From positions 240,001 through 304,000 of the forward strand of contig NZ_JADCUC010000002.1 in the NCBI RefSeq assembly GCF_016464365.1: 64,000 nucleotides of DNA, written 5' to 3'. Shown in pieces: positions 27,566 to 36,374 of the stretch. The DNA comes from Sandaracinobacteroides hominis (GTDB lineage: Bacteria; Pseudomonadota; Alphaproteobacteria; Sphingomonadales; Sphingomonadaceae). Position 1 is the stretch's first letter. The number at the start of each line of letters is the position of its first letter. Position numbers and translations under genes: made by a program. The notes below the pieces were generated by a model that ran no database searches, was not told the DNA's origin, and saw only the letters and a program-made list of their open reading frames with translations.

Positions 27566-27636
27566 CAGCCCTTGTTGCGGGGCATGATTGCGCGTGCGTG
27601 ACCGTCTGTCCAATCGTCAGGATTGTTCAGAGTTAT

Positions 27637-28092
27637 TCAGAGGATCGCAGCAATCTGCCCCAGAAGCGGCCGGTCGGCCGGCGGCATGTCCAGCTGGAAG
27701 AGGCCATTTACCGGCACCCATTGCATCCGCTGCCCTTCGTGCGGATGCGGCGTGCCGCGCCATTTGCGGATGGCAAAGGCCAGCAGGATCAGATGCACCT
27801 TCTCATAGGCGTGCGAGGCAAAGCCGCAGGGTGCAAGGCAGCTGGTGGCGGTTTCGATGCCCAGTTCCTCGCGCAGTTCGCGCACCAGTGCGGTTTCGGG
27901 GCTTTCGCCGGGTTCCAGCTTGCCGCCGGGGAATTCCCAGAGGCCGGCCATGTCCTTGCCCTGCGGGCGATCGGTGACGAGGATGTGGCCGCGCGCATCC
28001 ACCAGCACGGCGCAGGCGACCTTCAGGATCGGCAGGCGGCGATCCGGGACGCCGCCGGGGCAGTCCTCGAACTCAGCCGCTGACTCAGCCAA
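27637..28092 (-). CDS. MutT-like Nudix hydrolase (8-oxo-dGTP diphosphatase)
   Basis: A protein of about 130-151 residues with a perfect Nudix box, GGKLEPGESPETALVRELRE followed by ELG, matching GX5EX7REUXEEXGU. Together with WEFPGGK just before and the short length, this points to MutT-type sanitation of oxidised dGTP in the cytosol. No ATG precedes the conserved core; a TTG at 28092, overlapping the end of the M48 gene, gives the form listed, so the exact start is uncertain. It is the last gene of the sco-ycgN-trmB-accA-M48 operon and lies 124 bases ahead of katG in the same direction, a fitting neighbour for oxidative stress. Confidence 0.85.
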   Translation of the reverse strand: MAESAAEFEDCPGGVPDRRLPILKVACAVLVDARGHILVTDRPQGKDMAGLWEFPGGKLEPGESPETALVRELREELGIETATSCLAPCGFASHAYEKVHLILLAFAIRKWRGTPHPHEGQRMQWVPVNGLFQLDMPPADRPLLGQIAAIL

Positions 28093-29536
28093 CGACGATC
28101 AGCTTCAGCTGCTCGCCGGGTTGCAGCGCGCGGTTCTGGATGCCGTTCAGCGCCAGGAAGCTCTGTTCGCGGTTATAGGGCGGGGCCATGCGCGCGGCGA
28201 GGCTGGCGACGGTGTCGCCTGGCTTTACGGTGACGACATCGATTCGGCGGCCGCGCTGGGCGTGGGAGATTTCCTGCGGGCTCAGCCGGCGGAAGGAGGC
28301 GATGAACGGGTCGAACTGCTGCCCGCGCCCGGCCGGGGCGATGGTGCGGACGACATAGACGGTGTTGGCGTCCCAGCGGAAGGCGTGCACGCCGACCTCC
28401 ATCTGGCCCTGATTGCCATAGACCGGCGCGGTGGAGTTGGCAGCTTCCAGCCCGTTGATGCGACGTTCGGAGTAGCTGACCCGCGGCACGCGGTTGTTGG
28501 TCACCTGCTGCCAGACGGTGGCGGTGATGTCCTGCAACGACTGGCCCTGCCGTGCCTGCACGCCGGTGAAGATGAAGTTGGAGCCGTCGCGCCCGCGCCC
28601 GGCGATGGCCTGGGGGCTGTTCTGCAAGGTGAAGCCGGGCGGCGCGTCGAAGCCGAAGCCGAGGGCGGCGTGGCGGAAGCTGGGGCCGGAGATGATCCCC
28701 TGTTCGGGCGCGTCGCCGAAATGCATGCCGTCGAGCGCGGCGAGATAGGCGTTGCGGTTGACGACGCCGGTGCGGCCGGTGGCATCCGCCGCGCGGCTGA
28801 CCCGCTGCACGCGTTCGGCGGTGACGGGGTGCGTGGAGAAGATGCTGGCGGTGCCGCCGCGCTCGAGGTTCTCCTTGCCCTCCACCGCGTTCACCCGGTC
28901 GAGCGCGGAAAGCATGGTGGCGGCTGCGTGCGGATCATAGCCGGCGATCATCGAGTAGCGCATGCCGAGGGTGTCGGCTTCGTTTTCCTGCGACCGCGAG
29001 AAGCCGCTGACCCAGGCGCCGGCGCCCATGTTCACCATTTGCGCCACCTGCGAGCCGCCCAGCATGGCGGCGGCGATGGAGGCGAGGCCGCCGATGGCGG
29101 CGCGGCTGTTGCGCTTGCCCGAATGGTTGGCGGCGACATGCCCGGCCTCGTGCCCCAGCACCGAGGCAAGCTCTGCCTCGTTGTTGATCATCGCGAGCAG
29201 GCCGCGGGTGATGTAGAGATAGCCGCCGGGCGTCGCCATGGCGTTGGGCACCGGCGAATTCAGGACAGTGACCGTCCAGTCCTCGGGCCGGGAGCCGGGG
29301 ACGGAGGCCATCGCCACCTTCAGTCCCACCTGCCGCACATAGGCGGCGAGCGGACCGTCGACCTTGCCGCCGAACTCCTGGACGATTTCCCTGTAGCCCT
29401 CGGCACCCACCTGCTTGTCGCGGGGGGAGAGGCCGGTGAGCTTTGCCTGCGCAACGGCCGGCTGTGAAACGGGGGCCCCGACCAGCAGGGTGGCGGCAGC
29501 TGCAAGGCTGCCGGCGGCGAGCAGAACGCGACGCAC
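28085..29536 (-). CDS. periplasmic M48 metalloprotease with LysM domain
   Basis: A 483-residue exported zinc protease. The signal peptide covers residues 1-30 (ending PAVAQA). The zinc site is HEAGH at 129-133, preceded by the usual NAMATPGGYLYITRGLL, with a downstream ENEAD third-ligand region. A LysM peptidoglycan-binding module closes the protein (DVVTVKPGDTVASLAARM then LNGIQN, about residues 433-483). Likely role: quality control or turnover of outer-membrane or cell-wall-associated proteins, held at the wall by LysM. It starts 8 bases after the accA stop. Confidence 0.87.
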   Translation of the reverse strand: MRRVLLAAGSLAAAATLLVGAPVSQPAVAQAKLTGLSPRDKQVGAEGYREIVQEFGGKVDGPLAAYVRQVGLKVAMASVPGSRPEDWTVTVLNSPVPNAMATPGGYLYITRGLLAMINNEAELASVLGHEAGHVAANHSGKRNSRAAIGGLASIAAAMLGGSQVAQMVNMGAGAWVSGFSRSQENEADTLGMRYSMIAGYDPHAAATMLSALDRVNAVEGKENLERGGTASIFSTHPVTAERVQRVSRAADATGRTGVVNRNAYLAALDGMHFGDAPEQGIISGPSFRHAALGFGFDAPPGFTLQNSPQAIAGRGRDGSNFIFTGVQARQGQSLQDITATVWQQVTNNRVPRVSYSERRINGLEAANSTAPVYGNQGQMEVGVHAFRWDANTVYVVRTIAPAGRGQQFDPFIASFRRLSPQEISHAQRGRRIDVVTVKPGDTVASLAARMAPPYNREQSFLALNGIQNRALQPGEQLKLIVVG

Positions 29537-29544
29537 CGGCGTGC

Positions 29545-30480
29545 TCAGGCGGCCTGCGCGAAGGCGAGGAACTTCCGGCGACGGTCGGCCTTCAGCTCCT
29601 GGGCGGAGAGCGACTTCAGGCTGTCGAGCGCGGCGGCAACGGCATCGCCGAGCTTTGCCATCGCTTCGGCCGGCGCACGGTGGGCGCCGCCGACCGGCTC
29701 GGGCACGACGCCGTCGATGACGCCGAGGTCGGCGAGATCCTGTGCGGTGATGCGCATGGCGACTGCGGCTTCCGGCGCCTTCGCCTTGTCGCGCCAGAGG
29801 ATGGAGGCGCAGCCTTCGGGCGAAATCACGGCATAGACGGAATTTTCCAGCATCAGCACGCGGTTGCCCGCCGCCAGCGCAACGGCGCCGCCGGAGCCGC
29901 CCTCGCCGATGATGACCGAGACGACCGGCACTTCAACCTGCAGGCAGGCGGCGGTCGAGCGGGCAATCGCTTCGGCCTGTCCGCGTTCCTCGGCCTCGAT
30001 TCCGGGGAAGGCGCCGGAGGTATCGACCAGCGTCACGATGGGGAGGCCGAAGCGGTCGGCCATTTCCATCAGCCGGGCGGCCTTGCGATAGCCTTCGGGC
30101 TTGGCCATGCCGAAGTTGCGCAGCACGCGGCTTTGCGTGTCGTGGCCCTTTTCCTGTCCGATCAGCATCACCGGCTTGCCGCGGAAACGGGCCGGGCCGC
30201 CCAGCAGCGCCGGATCGTCGCCGAACTTGCGATCGCCGGCCAGCGGCTGCCAGTCTTCGAAGAGGGCGTCGGCAATGGCGAGGAAGCGCGGCCGGTCCGG
30301 ATGGCGGGCGACCTGCATCTTCTGCACCGGGGTCAGCGACCTGTAGATGTCGGCCAGCAGCTTTTCGCGGCGAGCCTGCACCTTCACCATGTCTTTCTTG
30401 CGGGCGGGATCGGCTGCCAGCGTGGCGATTTCCGCGTCAAGCACGCCGACCGGCTTTTCAAACTCGAGGATCTGAACCAT
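29545..30480 (-). CDS. accA: acetyl-CoA carboxylase carboxyltransferase, alpha subunit
   Basis: A 311-residue subunit that, with AccD, moves the carboxyl group from biotin to acetyl-CoA in the first step of fatty-acid synthesis. Family blocks are clear: LEFEKPVGVLDAEI at the N-terminus, GQEKGHDT, NFGMAKPEGYRKAARLM, VDTSGAFPGIEAEERGQAEA, IGEGGSGGAVALA and SPEGCASILWRD. Length is typical. It starts 15 bases after trmB in the same operon. Confidence 0.97.
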   Translation of the reverse strand: MVQILEFEKPVGVLDAEIATLAADPARKKDMVKVQARREKLLADIYRSLTPVQKMQVARHPDRPRFLAIADALFEDWQPLAGDRKFGDDPALLGGPARFRGKPVMLIGQEKGHDTQSRVLRNFGMAKPEGYRKAARLMEMADRFGLPIVTLVDTSGAFPGIEAEERGQAEAIARSTAACLQVEVPVVSVIIGEGGSGGAVALAAGNRVLMLENSVYAVISPEGCASILWRDKAKAPEAAVAMRITAQDLADLGVIDGVVPEPVGGAHRAPAEAMAKLGDAVAAALDSLKSLSAQELKADRRRKFLAFAQAA

Positions 30481-30495
30481 GCGAACTCCAGTCGG

Positions 30496-31191
30496 TTACA
30501 GCCGGCGATAAATCAAGCGCCACACATCATGCCCCAGCTTGCGCGCCTTCTGGGCAAAACGCGTATCGGGCCAGTCGGCCGGGATATCCTCCCAGTCGGC
30601 GGGCGTCTCGGCTGTCCATTCGAACCTTTTGTCATCCTGCAGGGTGAACAGCACATGGCGCATATAGTTCACATGATCTGTCGCAATTCTGAATTCGCCG
30701 CCCGGCTTCAGCTTGGCGGCGACCAGCGAAACCGGCCCCTTGTTGACGAACCGCCGCTTCACATGCCGCGCCTTGGGCCAGGGATCGGGATGCAGCAGAT
30801 AGACGGCGTTCAGGCTGGCGTCGGGCAGGCGCTCCAGCAGGTCGATGGCGTCGCCGCGATGCACGCGGACGTTGGTGAGGCCGCGCTCCTCGATCTCCGC
30901 CAGCAGGCCTGCGACGCCGTTCAGGTAGGGTTCGGCGCCGATGAAGCCCCAGTCGCGGTGCAGCGCCCCCTGAAAGGCGAGATGCTCGCCCTTGCCGAAG
31001 CCGACCTCGAAGGCGAGCGGGCGGTCGTCGCCGAACAGCGACTGTGCCGAGAGCGGGCCTTCTTCCGGCACGTCGAGAGCCGGTAGCAGGTCGTCGACCA
31101 GCCGCTGGGCGTTTGCGCGCAGCGGATGGCCCTGCGCCCTGCCATAGAGGCGGCGGATGGAGACGGGATCGGGGGCTTCGGGCATGGTCAT
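30496..31191 (-). CDS. trmB: tRNA (guanine-N7-)-methyltransferase
   Basis: A 231-residue SAM-dependent methyltransferase that makes m7G46 in the tRNA variable loop. Seen: LAFEVGFGKGEHL as the SAM-binding motif, IGAEPYLNGVA, the HRGDAIDLL segment, the signature LLHPDPWPKARHVKRRFVN, and IATDHVNYM near the C-terminus. The ATG overlaps the stop of the upstream gene (ATGA). Confidence 0.96.
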   Translation of the reverse strand: MTMPEAPDPVSIRRLYGRAQGHPLRANAQRLVDDLLPALDVPEEGPLSAQSLFGDDRPLAFEVGFGKGEHLAFQGALHRDWGFIGAEPYLNGVAGLLAEIEERGLTNVRVHRGDAIDLLERLPDASLNAVYLLHPDPWPKARHVKRRFVNKGPVSLVAAKLKPGGEFRIATDHVNYMRHVLFTLQDDKRFEWTAETPADWEDIPADWPDTRFAQKARKLGHDVWRLIYRRL

Positions 31192-31640
31192 TCCGCGTCG
31201 ATGATATGGTTTTCGAGGTCTTCGCTGGCGTCCGTTTCGCTGATCACCCAGCCGCGCACCGAAGCGCCGACCTCGTGCACGGCGTTGCGGTCATCTGAAA
31301 TCAGATAGTGCCAGGGTGGCAGCGGCCGGCGTTCGTCCACCCGGCGATAGGCGCAGCTGGCCGGCAGCCAGTCGAGCTGGGAGACCAGTTCGGGCTTCAG
31401 CTGCACGCAATCGGGGACGAATCTCTTGCGGTTTTTATAGTCCGAGCAGCGCGCGGTTTCCCGATCCAGCAGCTTGCAGGCGACGTTGGTGCGATAGATC
31501 CGTCCCGTTTCCTCGTCCTCCAGCTTGTGCAGGCAGCATTTGCCGCAGCCGTCGCACAGCGCCTCCCATTCGGCGCGGTTCAGTTCCTTCAGCGTGTACC
31601 GCTCCCAGAACTTTTCGCGCAGGGTGTCGGCCTTAGGCAA
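31188..31640 (-). CDS. YcgN/UPF0260-family cysteine-cluster protein
   Basis: A 150-residue protein with the family pattern CDGCGKCCLHKLEDEETG near residue 30, further cysteines at VACKLLD and ARCSDY, and FVPDCVQL and ASCAYR. The arrangement suggests a bound metal or iron-sulfur centre in the cytosol. The molecular role of this family is not established. Its start lies inside the last 8 bases of the sco gene and it overlaps trmB by 4. Confidence 0.9.
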   Translation of the reverse strand: MPKADTLREKFWERYTLKELNRAEWEALCDGCGKCCLHKLEDEETGRIYRTNVACKLLDRETARCSDYKNRKRFVPDCVQLKPELVSQLDWLPASCAYRRVDERRPLPPWHYLISDDRNAVHEVGASVRGWVISETDASEDLENHIIDAE

Positions 31641-32268
31641 GGAAGCGCTCCAGCATTTCGGTGATCTGCTGCGGCGTCGCCGTGGCGCCGGCGATGAACT
31701 GCACCGGCCGCCCCTGCGGATCCATCAGATAGATGATCGCGAGATGGTCGAACGTGTAGCTGCCGGGGGTGACGCCGGGCACCTTCGAGGCATAGACGCG
31801 GAAGCTCTTCAACACGGCGTCGATCTGCGCGCGGGTGCCGGTGAGGCCGAGCAGGCGCGGGTGGAAGGTGTCGGTGAACTCCTTCAGCGCTTCCTTGCTG
31901 TCGCGTTCGGGATCGACGGTGACGAAGATCGGCTGCACCAGCGCCGCCTTGTCGGGATGCGCCGCCTCGAATGCCTTCAGCCCTTCGGCGAGCTTGGCGG
32001 TGTCGGTCGGGCAGACGTCGGGGCAGAAGGTGAAGCCGAAGTACATCAGCCGCCACTTGCCGGCGAAGCTCTCGTTGGTGACGGTGCGGCCGTCCTCGTC
32101 GACCAGCGTGAAGGGGCCGCCGACCGACGAACCCGACAGATTGCCCTGCGGCGCGGGATCCGGCTTCAGGAACCAGAGCGCGACGAGAGCGGCGAGTGCG
32201 ACTGCCAGCAGGCCAAGGGGAAGCAGCAGGCGGTTTCTCTTCGCAGATGCGGAATCACGGCTATTCAT
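31633..32268 (-). CDS. SCO1/SenC/PrrC-family copper chaperone
   Basis: A 211-residue membrane-anchored thioredoxin-fold protein. A single N-terminal membrane segment lies at about residues 14-34. The copper site is CPDVC (Cys82, Cys86) in FGFTFCPDVCPTD, with His175 in TFDHLAII. The family loads copper into cytochrome c oxidase CuA or acts as a thiol-disulfide factor. It is divergent from ankyrin-regB-regA, separated by only 38 bases. Placement next to RegB/RegA recalls prrB-prrC-prrA and regB-senC-regA clusters in purple bacteria, so a part in respiratory redox signalling is plausible. Confidence 0.92.
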   Translation of the reverse strand: MNSRDSASAKRNRLLLPLGLLAVALAALVALWFLKPDPAPQGNLSGSSVGGPFTLVDEDGRTVTNESFAGKWRLMYFGFTFCPDVCPTDTAKLAEGLKAFEAAHPDKAALVQPIFVTVDPERDSKEALKEFTDTFHPRLLGLTGTRAQIDAVLKSFRVYASKVPGVTPGSYTFDHLAIIYLMDPQGRPVQFIAGATATPQQITEMLERFLA

Positions 32269-32306
32269 GCGGGCCTCATATCGTCTATCCGAGGGGGATG
32301 CGAGTG

Positions 32307-32933
32307 ATGCGACGACTGGGAATGAAGATGATGAACAGCTTGGCCCGCAGCCTTGCCGCTGCCGTGCTGGCGTTCGGGCTGGCGGCAACGCCGGCCGCGG
32401 CGCAGTTTTCCGATGGCTACAACTTCCTGAAGGCCGTGCGCGACAAGGATGTGACGAAGGCCAAGGGCTTTATCGACAAGCCGGGCAGCACGCTGATCAA
32501 TACGCGCGATGGCGACAGCGGCGAGACGGCGCTGCTGATCGTCACCAAGCGCCGGGATGCGCCGTGGATGGCGTTCCTGCTGCAGAATGGCGCCGATACG
32601 GCGGCCAAGGACAAGGACGGCAACACGGCCCTTATCGTGGCGGCAAGCAGCGGCTTTCCGGACGGCGTGCGGGTGATGCTGTCGCGTCGGCCGCAGGTGG
32701 ATGCCGCCAACAACCGGGGTGAAACGGCGCTGATCCGTGCCGTGCACGCCAAGGATGCCGCCTCTGTGCAGATGTTGCTGAATGCCGGCGCCGATCCCGA
32801 CCGCACCGACAATCTGGCCGGCATGTCGGCGCGGGAATATGCGGCGCGCGACATCCGGGGCGGGCAGCTCGCCAAGATGATGGAAGATGCGCCCAGGAAG
32901 TCGGCGAAGCAGGTGGTCGGCCCGAGCCTATGA
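32307..32933 (+). CDS. exported ankyrin-repeat protein
   Basis: A 208-residue protein with a signal peptide (NSLARSLAAAVLAFGLAATP then AAAQ) and four or so ankyrin repeats, recognisable by GETALLIVTKRRDAPWMAFL, LQNGADTAAKDKDGNTALIV, NNRGETALIRAVHAKDAASV and LLNAGADPDRTD. Likely a periplasmic binding scaffold; the partner is unknown. I prefer the ATG at 32307, 9 bases after the GAGGGGG site; 32298 is possible. It is 16 bases ahead of regB in the same direction. Confidence 0.82.
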   Translation: MRRLGMKMMNSLARSLAAAVLAFGLAATPAAAQFSDGYNFLKAVRDKDVTKAKGFIDKPGSTLINTRDGDSGETALLIVTKRRDAPWMAFLLQNGADTAAKDKDGNTALIVAASSGFPDGVRVMLSRRPQVDAANNRGETALIRAVHAKDAASVQMLLNAGADPDRTDNLAGMSAREYAARDIRGGQLAKMMEDAPRKSAKQVVGPSL

Positions 32934-32949
32934 TCGGAGCCTGCCGCTG

Positions 32950-34260
32950 ATGCTGTCCCCCCGCCAGCTTGTCGCTTTGGACCAGCCGGGGGTTCGTGTT
33001 CAGACGCTGGTGCTGCTGCGGTGGACGGCGATTGCCGGCCAGTTGCTGGCCTTGCTGGTGGTGGGGCTGGGCTTTCATTTCCCTATTCCCTGGGCGCCGG
33101 CGCTGGCGGCGATTGCGGCGAGTGTTTCGCTGAACCTGGGGCTCAGCTGGCTGTATCGTCGCAACGATCGCATCGATGGGCGCGGCGCGCTGGTGCATCT
33201 GGGCTTTGACCTGGTGCAGCTGGCAATCCTGCTGTTCCTGACCGGTGGCCTTTCCAATCCCTTTGCGCTGCTGCTGCTGGTGCCGGTGACGATTTCCGCA
33301 ACGCTGCTGTCGGCCCGCGAAACCGGGCTGCTGGTGGGGATTGCGCTGCTGCTGCTGGTGGGGCTGTGGCGCTGGCACCTGCCGCTGCCCTGGGTGGGCC
33401 AGCCGTTCCTGCTTCCCGGCATTTACCGGCTGGGCATATTGGCGGCGATTGGCCTTGGGATGATCTTCTGTGCCTTTTATGCCTGGCAGGTGTCGGAGGA
33501 GGGCCGGCGGCGGCAGGCGGCGCTGGTGGCGACGCAGGCTGCGCTGGATCGCGAGGCGCGGATGGGGGCGCTGGGCGCCCTTGCTGCCGCCGCCGCGCAC
33601 GAGCTGGGCGGGCCGCTGGGCACGATCACGCTGATCGCGCGGGATCTGGAGGAGATGCTGGGCCACGACCCGGCGCTGGGGCAGGATGTGCAGCTGCTGG
33701 CGCAGGAGGCGGCGCGCTGCCGCGAGATATTGACGGGCATTTCCGAGCGGGCCGAGGCGGAGGACCCCTTCCCGGAACTGGCGCTGCCGGTGCTGCTGCG
33801 CGAGGTGATCGAGCCGTTCGAGCCGACGCGGGTGCGGGTGGAAATGCGCTTTCCGTGGGAAGCCGGCGCCGGGCCGGTGGTGCGCCGCTCGCCCGAGATG
33901 CTGCACGGGCTTGCCAACATCCTCGCCAACGCGCTGCGGCACGCGCGCAGCCGGGTGTGGGTGGAGGGTGGCGAGACGCCGGACGAGCTATGGCTGCGGA
34001 TTTCCGACGACGGGCCTGGTTTCAGCGCCGACCTGCTGCCGCGGCTGGGGGCGCCGTTCCTGGGGCCGTCGGTTTCGCGATCGGGATCGACCGGTCTTGG
34101 CATCTTTATCGCCACAACCCTGCTGGAGCGGACGGGCGGCCGGCTGGCTTTTTCCAACATGCCGGACGGCGGGGCGCGGGTGGACATGCGCTGGTGGCGG
34201 GCCGATATCACCATGCACAGGCTGTCTATTGCAGAGGAATCAAGTGGATGGAGAGCATGA
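32950..34260 (+). CDS. regB: RegB/PrrB/ActS-type redox sensor histidine kinase
   Basis: A 436-residue membrane histidine kinase. Six membrane segments fill residues about 20-180. The quinone-binding heptapeptide GG-x-x-NPF is present as GGLSNPF (99-105). The H-box is AAAAHELGGPLGTI with His217; the redox-active cysteine is Cys257 in ARCREIL; then come the N-box (LANILANALRHA), G1 (ISDDGPGF) and G2 (STGLGIFIA). RegB senses the quinone pool and phosphorylates RegA when conditions become reducing. It overlaps regA. Confidence 0.94.
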   Translation: MLSPRQLVALDQPGVRVQTLVLLRWTAIAGQLLALLVVGLGFHFPIPWAPALAAIAASVSLNLGLSWLYRRNDRIDGRGALVHLGFDLVQLAILLFLTGGLSNPFALLLLVPVTISATLLSARETGLLVGIALLLLVGLWRWHLPLPWVGQPFLLPGIYRLGILAAIGLGMIFCAFYAWQVSEEGRRRQAALVATQAALDREARMGALGALAAAAAHELGGPLGTITLIARDLEEMLGHDPALGQDVQLLAQEAARCREILTGISERAEAEDPFPELALPVLLREVIEPFEPTRVRVEMRFPWEAGAGPVVRRSPEMLHGLANILANALRHARSRVWVEGGETPDELWLRISDDGPGFSADLLPRLGAPFLGPSVSRSGSTGLGIFIATTLLERTGGRLAFSNMPDGGARVDMRWWRADITMHRLSIAEESSGWRA

Positions 34261-34817
34261 CTGCCGAAACGAACGCCAGTGGCGAAGTGCCGAGCCATGG
34301 TTCGTTGCTGCTCGCGGACGACGACAACAGCTTTCGCCAGCGGCTGGCGGTGACGCTGGGGCGGCGCGGTTTCGAGGTGCGGGCTGCCGCCAGCCAGGCC
34401 GAGGCGCGCGAGCTGATGCGCAGCTTTGTGCCGGACTATGCGGTGCTGGACCTGCGGCTGGGCGACGGCAATGGGCTGGATCTGGTTTCCGAGCTCAGGG
34501 CGCTGCATCCGCATACCCGCGTGGTGATCCTGACCGGCTATGGCAATCTGGCGACCGCGGTTGCCGCGGTGAAGGAAGGCGCGACCGACTATCTGGCGAA
34601 GCCGGTGGACCCGGAGGACCTGATCACCGCGCTGCTGGCGCAGGCGGGGGAACGGCCGCTGCCGCCGGCCGAGCCCATGAGCGCCGACCGCGTGCGCTGG
34701 GAGCATATCCAGCGGGTGTACGAGCTGTGCGACCGCAATGTCAGCGAGACGGCTCGGCGGCTGAAGATGCACCGGCGGACGCTGCAGCGGATCCTGGCGA
34801 AGCGCTCTCCGCGCTAG
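34248..34817 (+). CDS. regA: RegA/PrrA/ActR-type response regulator
   Basis: A 189-residue response regulator. The receiver has the acidic LLADDDNSF, the phosphorylated Asp68 in AVLDLRLGDG, ILTGYGN and Lys118 in LAKPVD. A short proline-rich linker (PLPPAEP) leads to a Fis-type helix-turn-helix (NVSETARRLKMHRRTLQRIL), the layout of RegA. The ATG at 34248 has AGAGGA 9 bases upstream; the ATG at 34257, in an ATGA overlap with the regB stop, is an alternative. It likely controls respiration and redox genes. Confidence 0.94.
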   Translation: MESMTAETNASGEVPSHGSLLLADDDNSFRQRLAVTLGRRGFEVRAAASQAEARELMRSFVPDYAVLDLRLGDGNGLDLVSELRALHPHTRVVILTGYGNLATAVAAVKEGATDYLAKPVDPEDLITALLAQAGERPLPPAEPMSADRVRWEHIQRVYELCDRNVSETARRLKMHRRTLQRILAKRSPR

Positions 34818-34860
34818 GAACGGGCTGCCATTCTTGAACCGATTGCGTTCCGTTCCCGGT

Positions 34861-35667
34861 TCAGGCGGCGTCGGTGAAGCGCGGGGCACGCTTTTCGAGG
34901 TTTGCCATCACGGCCTCGATCTGATTGGGCGAGCCGATGAGGGCGGTCTGTTCGACGGATTCCGCCAGCAGGATTTCGTGCGCGGTGGCGGTGGCTGGAA
35001 GATTCAGCAGGCGCTTGGCGCCGCGGATGGCGTCGGGGCTCCTGCCGGCTACGGCGGCGGCATATTCCAGCGCTTCGCTGCGCGGGTCGGCGGTTACGCG
35101 GGTGGCGATGCCCAGCTGGATCGCCTCCTGGCCATCGAAGATGCGGCCGGAGAAGGTGAGATCGCGGAAGACATCGTCGCGGACCAGCGGGCGGAGCAGC
35201 AGCATGCCCGCCATGTCGGGGACGAGGCCCCACTTGATTTCCATGACGGACATCCGCGCGTCGGGCGCAACAAAGCGGAGGTCGGCGCCGAGCGCGATCT
35301 GGAAGCCGCCGCCGAAGGCAACGCCCTGAACGGCGGCGATCACCGGGACGGGGACCTCGCGCCAGACCATGCAGGCCTGCTGGGCGCGGTTGGCGCCACC
35401 CGGCGTGCGGGGGGTGTCGACCAGGCCGCCGCTGCTGCGCTTGCCGCCGGCCATGCCGGCGAAGTTCGAGGTGTCCAGCCCGGCGCAGAAGCCGCGGCCT
35501 TCCCCGGAGAGGACGACGGCGCGGACGGAGTTGTCGGTCTTCAGACGCTCCCCGGTTTCGATCAGGGCGGAGAACATCGCATCGTCGAGCGCGTTCATCT
35601 TGTCGGGGCGGTTCATGCGGACATCGGCGACGCCGCCCTCGATCGAGACTGTGATGCGGTCGGTCAT
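34861..35667 (-). CDS. crotonase/enoyl-CoA hydratase-family protein
   Basis: A 268-residue crotonase-fold enzyme acting on an acyl-CoA thioester. Seen: VRMNRPDKMNALDDAM, the oxyanion loop GRGFCAGLD, and AAVQGVAFGGGFQIALGADL. At the place of the first catalytic Glu of true hydratases this protein has Gln (GGGFQIAL), while the second acidic position is kept (MEIKWGLVPD). It may therefore be an isomerase or another crotonase type rather than a standard hydratase. The start at 35667 has GGAG upstream. It is convergent with regA and apparently alone. Confidence 0.82.
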   Translation of the reverse strand: MTDRITVSIEGGVADVRMNRPDKMNALDDAMFSALIETGERLKTDNSVRAVVLSGEGRGFCAGLDTSNFAGMAGGKRSSGGLVDTPRTPGGANRAQQACMVWREVPVPVIAAVQGVAFGGGFQIALGADLRFVAPDARMSVMEIKWGLVPDMAGMLLLRPLVRDDVFRDLTFSGRIFDGQEAIQLGIATRVTADPRSEALEYAAAVAGRSPDAIRGAKRLLNLPATATAHEILLAESVEQTALIGSPNQIEAVMANLEKRAPRFTDAA

Positions 35668-35764
35668 GCGCTGCTCCGTCTGGCTGAACTGGCTTTCGGT
35701 TAGGCCGGAAACGACCGGCCAGCCATCGGTCAATTCAAGAGGAGGGCCAATTCAGGAGGAAGCG

Positions 35765-36361
35765 TCAAGCCCGGGGGATCGTTGCAGCTGCCCGCGCCTG
35801 CGCCACGAGCCCGTGCACCACGCATTCCGGATCATGGTCGTTCAGCAGGCCCATCGCCTGCATGAAGGCATAGGCGGTGGTCGGACCGAAGAATTTCCAG
35901 CCGCGTTTCTTCAGATCTTTCGAGAGGGCGATGGATTCGGGCGAGGTGGCGCGGAAGCCCGGTTCGGCCTTTGCCTCATACTGCCAGAAGTAGCGCGCCA
36001 GCGTGCCGAACTCGGCCTCCAGGTCGATCGCGCGCCGGGCGTTGTTGATCGTGGCCTCGATCTTGCCGCGATGGCGGACGATCCCCGCGTCTGCCAGCAG
36101 CCGCTCCACATCCGCTTCGTCGAAGCGGGCAACGGCGTGGTAATCAAAGCCGCTGAAGGCCTTTCGGAAATTCTCGCGCTTTTCGAGGATGGTGCGCCAG
36201 CTGAGTCCGGACTGGAAGCCTTCCAGACAGATTTTCTCGAACAGGCGCCGGTCGTCCAGCACCGGAAAGCCCCATTCCTTGTCGTGATAGGCGATATAGG
36301 CCGGCGTCGCCGCACTCCAGCTGCAGCGGAGCAGCCCGTCGGGCCCGGCCACGGTCGCCAT
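35765..36361 (-). CDS. tag: DNA-3-methyladenine glycosylase I
   Basis: A 198-residue base-excision repair glycosylase that removes 3-methyladenine. The zinc-binding residues of Tag are in place: Cys in LLRCSW, His in AYHDKEWG, and the C-terminal NDHDPECVVH. Also typical are FEKICLEGFQSGLSW and WKFFGPTTAYAFMQAMG. It follows lexA by 13 bases in the same direction, so it may be transcribed with it and be DNA-damage inducible. Confidence 0.95.
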   Translation of the reverse strand: MATVAGPDGLLRCSWSAATPAYIAYHDKEWGFPVLDDRRLFEKICLEGFQSGLSWRTILEKRENFRKAFSGFDYHAVARFDEADVERLLADAGIVRHRGKIEATINNARRAIDLEAEFGTLARYFWQYEAKAEPGFRATSPESIALSKDLKKRGWKFFGPTTAYAFMQAMGLLNDHDPECVVHGLVAQARAAATIPRA

Positions 36362-36374
36362 TTCAGCCCTTGCC

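Noticed and set aside
34826-34866. GTTCCGTTCC and GAACC strings near the crotonase 3' end as a LexA box
   Set aside because: The spacing does not fit GTTC-N7-GTTC; the sequence instead forms a weak hairpin between convergent genes.
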